A DNA stretch of 64,000 bases, taken from Oxytricha trifallax (lineage: Eukaryota; Ciliophora; Spirotrichea; Sporadotrichida; Oxytrichidae). Below, one piece after another: positions 60,136 through 64,000 of the stretch; the first letter of the stretch is position 1, and every line of letters begins with the position of its first letter. The notes beneath the pieces were generated by a model. That model was not told where the DNA came from and did no database searches. It saw nothing but the letters and a program-made list of their open reading frames with translations. Where the stretch lies: NCBI GenBank assembly GCA_000711775.1, contig ARYC01017498.1, positions 1 through 64,000 of the forward strand, read 5' to 3'. A program made the position numbers and the translations under genes.

Positions 60136-61169
60136 TAATCTTAATATTTAAATTAATTATATTTGTCTAATTTCAAAGCAATTAATTCATAATACACAAC
60201 TTTGCCCTAATAGACTGGCGCCAAATGCGCCAAATTTTAGTTTTTAATTAAATAATATATTAAAGTAATCTTTTATAATAACATTAATCAATTAAATCTC
60301 TAAAACTGATTTCTCTCTAAATCTCCTGCCAAATGTGCCAAATCCGCCAAATCCTCTATAATACACGGGAGATCTTATAATTTCCTCTGCCAAATGTGTC
60401 AAATGTCTTTTTTCCGCAAATCACAGTAACACTAACCGGTAATACTAGTAACCTGGGCACTTATAAACATAACGGCGAGTAAACTGAATCAAAATATGTT
60501 TAATGCCTTTTGTCTTTAGTGGCAGTTAAGATTACTAATATATATTTGATTTATTTATATTTCTCAAATTTCCTATTTTTATCTATTTTATCAATATTCA
60601 GGATTAAAATAATAAACTATTATTAAAATTATTCAATATTCTCATTAATTAATCAGTTAAAAGTAATATAAAAATTAAAAAAATTTAACTATCGTTAATT
60701 ATAAAATGATATCAATAAATGTAATTGTTTGTATAATTTAAGTTACTAGCATAATATACTATTTTAAGTATCTTTTTTAATATAAAAATATTATATTTAG
60801 AAGGTCTACAAAGTATAAAAATTAAACTTAATTTTATATAAAATGAACTCCTATTTTATAAATAATTAAAAATGGAATAATTGCACTAAAAGCGGAGGTT
60901 TGATCAAAAAGAAGTTTATATAGTAGCTCCAGATTAGCTTTCAAATAGATTTAAATCCAAAGCTGATCTCTACAACTACCTCACATTCTCAAGTAATTTA
61001 CAACTTCTTTTATATGTTTAGTTGGTTTATTTTTACCAAACATTAGTAATACCAGAGTTGACTTTTTAAGGCAGGTAGTCAATGGCCAGAAGAGAGCTCT
61101 AAAAAGGGACCAAGTCAAATAAATAAATGTCCCTAAATATTAAGAACTTTTTAGATCAATCTTATGCCT

Positions 61170-61712
61170 ATGATGGAAGACGATAAAGAATTTCTCATAT
61201 ATTTGCCTGACATTGAAGAAAAAAAGAATAAATCTAAAACTGAAAGAGATTACTTTTTCGGCGTAATGGCAACTTTGAGAGAAGATAAGTTAAAAGAACT
61301 TATAAATCACTGTTTGAGTTAAAAACATGGTACGGCAGCTGAGAACACACATAAAAAGACAATCTTGGTAACTCATGAATGGGCAGAACTTCTAAGATAC
61401 TAGCCTTTTATTTATAGTAAAATAATATTATTACAAACCAATAAATTTAGAGAAGAAAGGGAGATCCCTCTATCTACTACAAGAGAGAATCCTCCTTACT
61501 AATAAAAATAAAGTAGGTTAGAAGGAGATGCAATGAGAATTCAGATAGAGATTCATTCATTAAGAAAAATAATAAAAATAAACTAATCAGCAGTTCAAGT
61601 GGAAATGCGAGAGCCAGAAGAAGAGGTTAAGTAGAGTGAAAATGAAAACCACAACTCTCAATTGAGCATGTCAAATTCATCCAATTTTAAGTTGAATATT
61701 TTACTACTATGA
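61170..61712 (+). CDS. 57-kDa-type protein of the third TBE-like element (partial frame)
   Basis: From ATG at 61170 to TGA at 61710, 181 codons. It carries FLIYLPDIEEK, DYFFGVMATLREDKLKELI (matching FFFGVLATLKPEYLNEVI of TBE2) and RYQPFIYSKI (matching KHPFISSKL). The C-terminal part is charged and diverges. An upstream segment in another frame (MARREL, from 61081) may hold the N-terminus. Homology is clear; intactness is doubtful. Confidence 0.7.
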
Positions 61713-61797
61713 TTAACATACTGCCAGATATTAATAACTTTATACCTTTTTAAGCAATATTTTTGTCATGAATATTTTGTATCTTTGTCAATGTCTA

Positions 61798-62758
61798 AGT
61801 TATCTGGTGTAATGCTAATTATTCCTATTATTTTATATAAGATCTTCAAATATTTGCTTCTTATATTCTAACTTCCATGGTGCCCATAAATTCTCGATTG
61901 AATTTAAGGCTGGAGAACATGGTATATTATAGATTTATTTTATACCATTATCTTCACAAAATTATATAACTTCCTTTGAATGATGAAGCATTATTTTATC
62001 CAAAAATATAGCGTATTAGCAATCTTCTTATACGAGTTATAGATCTTTTAAGAAAAGTAAAAAATCTGGCTTTTTCACAGATTAAGGGAAAATTTAGTAA
62101 TTTTTCTAATCCTTCCTCAGCAGAGATACCTACGATAACTGAATAGTTTTTAATCAAATATCTCTTGTCTTATATCTCATATCTTTAGTTCGTTTTTCTC
62201 CAGGACTTCGATTTAATTGTTTTTCAAGTAAATAATACTTCATCAACAAAAATAATCTTAATCGATTACTCGAGCAAGTAAGTTACTCTTTTCATAAGCT
62301 CCTAAATTTATATAACTAAATCAAATTATTCATGCTTATATATTTTTGGGCATAGATATTTTGATTTATACTTAATTCCGTGCTTTCTATACATTTTATA
62401 AAGATAAGACTTAGAGATTTTTGTTTCAGGATACTTGGGATGAAAAAGTTTAGCTCTATCTAAAATAGAGTATTTGCTCCATTTATTAATAGTATTTTAA
62501 GCTAGTAAATAATCCAATTACTATTGCGAAAGCATTTTCTTCATTTACTTATTTACATTCATAATTGAGGAAACTTAAGACTCAACTTTATCAATTATCT
62601 TTTTGATTTTATATCTTGATAATTTTGTAAAATTTGATATTTGATGTATACTGATTAAAAACTTTTTATCACATTTTAAATTCTAATAACCATATCTTAA
62701 ATAATATATGAATCACTCATCGATATAATTGCGATGGGAAATAGAATTGAGTATACAT
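61798..62758 (-). pseudogene. Transposase of the third TBE-like element, DD34E, disrupted
   Basis: Candidate start at 62758, end TGA at 61798. First Asp in IIFVDEVLFT (about 62255), second Asp in IFLDKIMLHHSKE, third in SPALNSIENLWAPWK (about 61885-61925), with 34 residues between the last two. An in-frame TGA follows VLFT, where TBE1 has Phe, and frame changes occur elsewhere. The SW...EEGLE region aligns with TBE1 SW...EESGFE, tying it to the TBE clade. Confidence 0.8.
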
Positions 62759-63070
62759 ATTTTTTATATTTTTATTTTTAAAATTGACTCATAATTATTC
62801 ACACTGGCCATCGATAATTATTTTACGAGCTAAGTCTAAAATATTTTTTCTACTTAGCTCGTAGATTTAATTTGAATTAATTAATTTTGCAAAATCAAAT
62901 ATCTGAAAAGAGAGATTAAAGTTTTAAAGGAAGAGCTCGAAGATAATTGGTATTTAAGTATAGCTGAGATCAAGAATGCTGGTGCTATAGTTAGCCAAGA
63001 TACTTGCTATAATAATTGGAACGATTGACTTGAAGATCAACTTTGGTTTCAAAAAACCAGAAAAGCAATG

Positions 63071-64000
63071 CAAATAGAGTAATTTGCTAGCTGTATTTGC
63101 TAGACTATACAGCCTAAACACCGTCAACATTCAGGCCTACAACCGTAGTATAGTAGAATACTTTAAATCATTTATAAACAAAGGATTATATACGCTAATC
63201 AACTTTTCAAGATAATATTTAATAATATATCTATTTTTAATAATAATAAAAGTGATTGTCAAACTATACTCAATTATCTATATATATTTTGAATATTTGG
63301 AAATTTTAAGTAATTTTCCTAACTTTTATTTTTTAGATTCACTTTTTTCTTTTTTACTTTTTATTTAATACAAATTATTTTTTTTTAAATTATACCATCA
63401 TTTAATTTTTATTTTTAATACTATTTCAATATTGTGCATTTTTTTATAATGAGATATTATATTTCTTTTTATATAATTTTAAAACAGATAGTATATTTAA
63501 ATCTTTTGTATATATATATTATTTTTCTCATAATCTTCATTTATTAAAAATCTCTTTATCTTTTTATATGAATTATTCATTTACAATTTGTAATATATAT
63601 CGACTAAGTTAATGTCTTAATTGAATTTTTTGAATAATAAATTTTATCATAAGACAAATTATACAAATATTTTACAATTTATCTAAAATATTTATCAATA
63701 TTTATTTATATCAGGATTAATTAAAATATTTTTAATTTTATAATTTTATAATATCAATTTAATTAAAATTATAAAATTTAAGTCACATTCTTTTATAAAT
63801 TATATTTAACATTTTATAATAATTTTACTCTACTATAAATAATTATATTGATTTTTTGTAAGTTAAGATATTAATGTTTTAAAGGGTTATCTGATAAGCT
63901 AATTATGGCTTTGATAAGTAACTTTTTGACTCTATTATAATATTGAGATCAATTCATTTACTAAATCGCATCAATTATATAGTTATTTAACCAGGTTTTT
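63071..64000. other. AT-rich sequence, no feature seen
   Basis: Beyond the third TBE-like element the DNA is almost purely A/T, with homopolymer and (TA)n runs. I see no coding composition on either strand and no repeat shared with the rest of the window. Confidence 0.7.

Larger units (their letters stand above)
58273..60596. mobile_element. Rep/SF3-helicase element B, 2.3 kb, nested in the third TBE-like element
   Basis: Very long inverted repeats (about 450 bp: 58273-58720 and 60150-60596) surround a single minus-strand Rep-like gene. Outer ends read TATTGATAAAATAGATAAAA. Each arm holds the nonamer TAGTATTAC (58421-58429; complement 60439-60447) and clusters of CATTTGGC-type direct repeats. 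The outer block is shared with element A. Arms are nearly identical, pointing to a recent insertion or to arm conversion. The element lies between the zinc-finger and 57-kDa-type genes of its host transposon. Confidence 0.88.
56196..63070. mobile_element. Third, divergent TBE-like transposon, interrupted by Rep element B
   Basis: Long inverted repeats of about 270-290 bp (56196-56480 and about 62780-63070) begin CATTGCTTNTCTGGTTTTTT and lack telomere-like repeats. Each arm contains a hairpin (TACGAGCTAAGT ... ACTTAGCTCGTA). Internal order mirrors TBE1/2 in the opposite orientation: zinc-finger/kinase (-), 57-kDa-type (+), transposase (-). Without the nested 2.3-kb Rep element its length is about 4.5 kb, close to a TBE. 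I infer a sister lineage of TBE with unrelated termini. Confidence 0.85.

Noticed and set aside
1-64000. tRNA, rRNA and CRISPR searches by eye
   Set aside because: No cloverleaf with conserved T-loop, no conserved rRNA blocks and no regularly spaced array with unique spacers were seen. The 76-bp tandem array near TBE1 has no spacers.

Overview
The window reads as germline (micronuclear) DNA of a spirotrich/stichotrich-type ciliate related to Oxytricha, Stylonychia or Tetmemena. It is very AT-rich. Long reading frames appear only if TAA and TAG are read as glutamine and TGA as the sole stop. It also carries DD34E transposons of the TBE class, whose ends contain telomere-like CAAAACCCC sequence. 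The organism call is inference; no rRNA or macronuclear telomere is present to confirm it.

Layout. (1) 1-5010 is one copy of a large segmental duplication; the second copy is 17227-24210. Both carry the same decayed EF-hand (calcium-dependent kinase type) pseudogene and a cysteine-rich minus-strand frame. Copy 2 has gained a 1.59-kb insertion with a 13-bp target duplication and a 419-bp near-perfect palindrome, so copy 1 supplies the empty sites. (2) 5013-6488 is a terminal-inverted-repeat element with a second, 10-bp-duplication element nested inside it. (3) 6.5-12.0 kb holds short plus-strand coding-like segments, and 12.2-16.3 kb holds minus-strand gene remnants; many have frame changes or in-frame TGA. 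(4) 24328-28424 is a complete TBE element inserted in a roughly 76-bp tandem repeat with an ATT duplication. (5) 28.4-33 kb holds coding segments, including a MORN repeat. (6) 33.7-34.9 kb is a separate IS630/Tc1-type transposase. (7) 35093-37032 is a Rep/SF3-helicase element with long inverted repeats. (8) 38.9-50.4 kb is AT-rich with scattered coding-like segments, one with the unmistakable activation loop of an AGC-type protein kinase. (9) 52128-56195 is a second TBE, directly abutting (10) a third, divergent TBE-like element (56196-63070) that has a second Rep/SF3 element (58273-60596) nested in it.

The three TBE-type elements share one architecture: a DD34E transposase, a divergent '57-kDa-type' gene on the opposite strand, and a C2H2 zinc-finger plus protein-kinase fusion gene. 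The TBE2 57-kDa-type gene appears intact; most other element genes are broken by frameshifts or in-frame TGA.

The most unusual finding is the pair of Rep-like elements. They have long terminal inverted repeats, iteron-like repeats in those termini, and, in one of them, a TAGTATTAC nonamer of the kind found at rolling-circle origins of CRESS-type DNA replicons. They look like an undescribed family of germline mobile elements in ciliates.

Limits. With only TGA as stop in DNA this AT-rich, open frames of 60-160 codons arise often by chance. The unidentified coding segments are therefore given moderate or low confidence, and germline gene segments (MDS) cannot be separated from decayed gene copies without macronuclear sequence.
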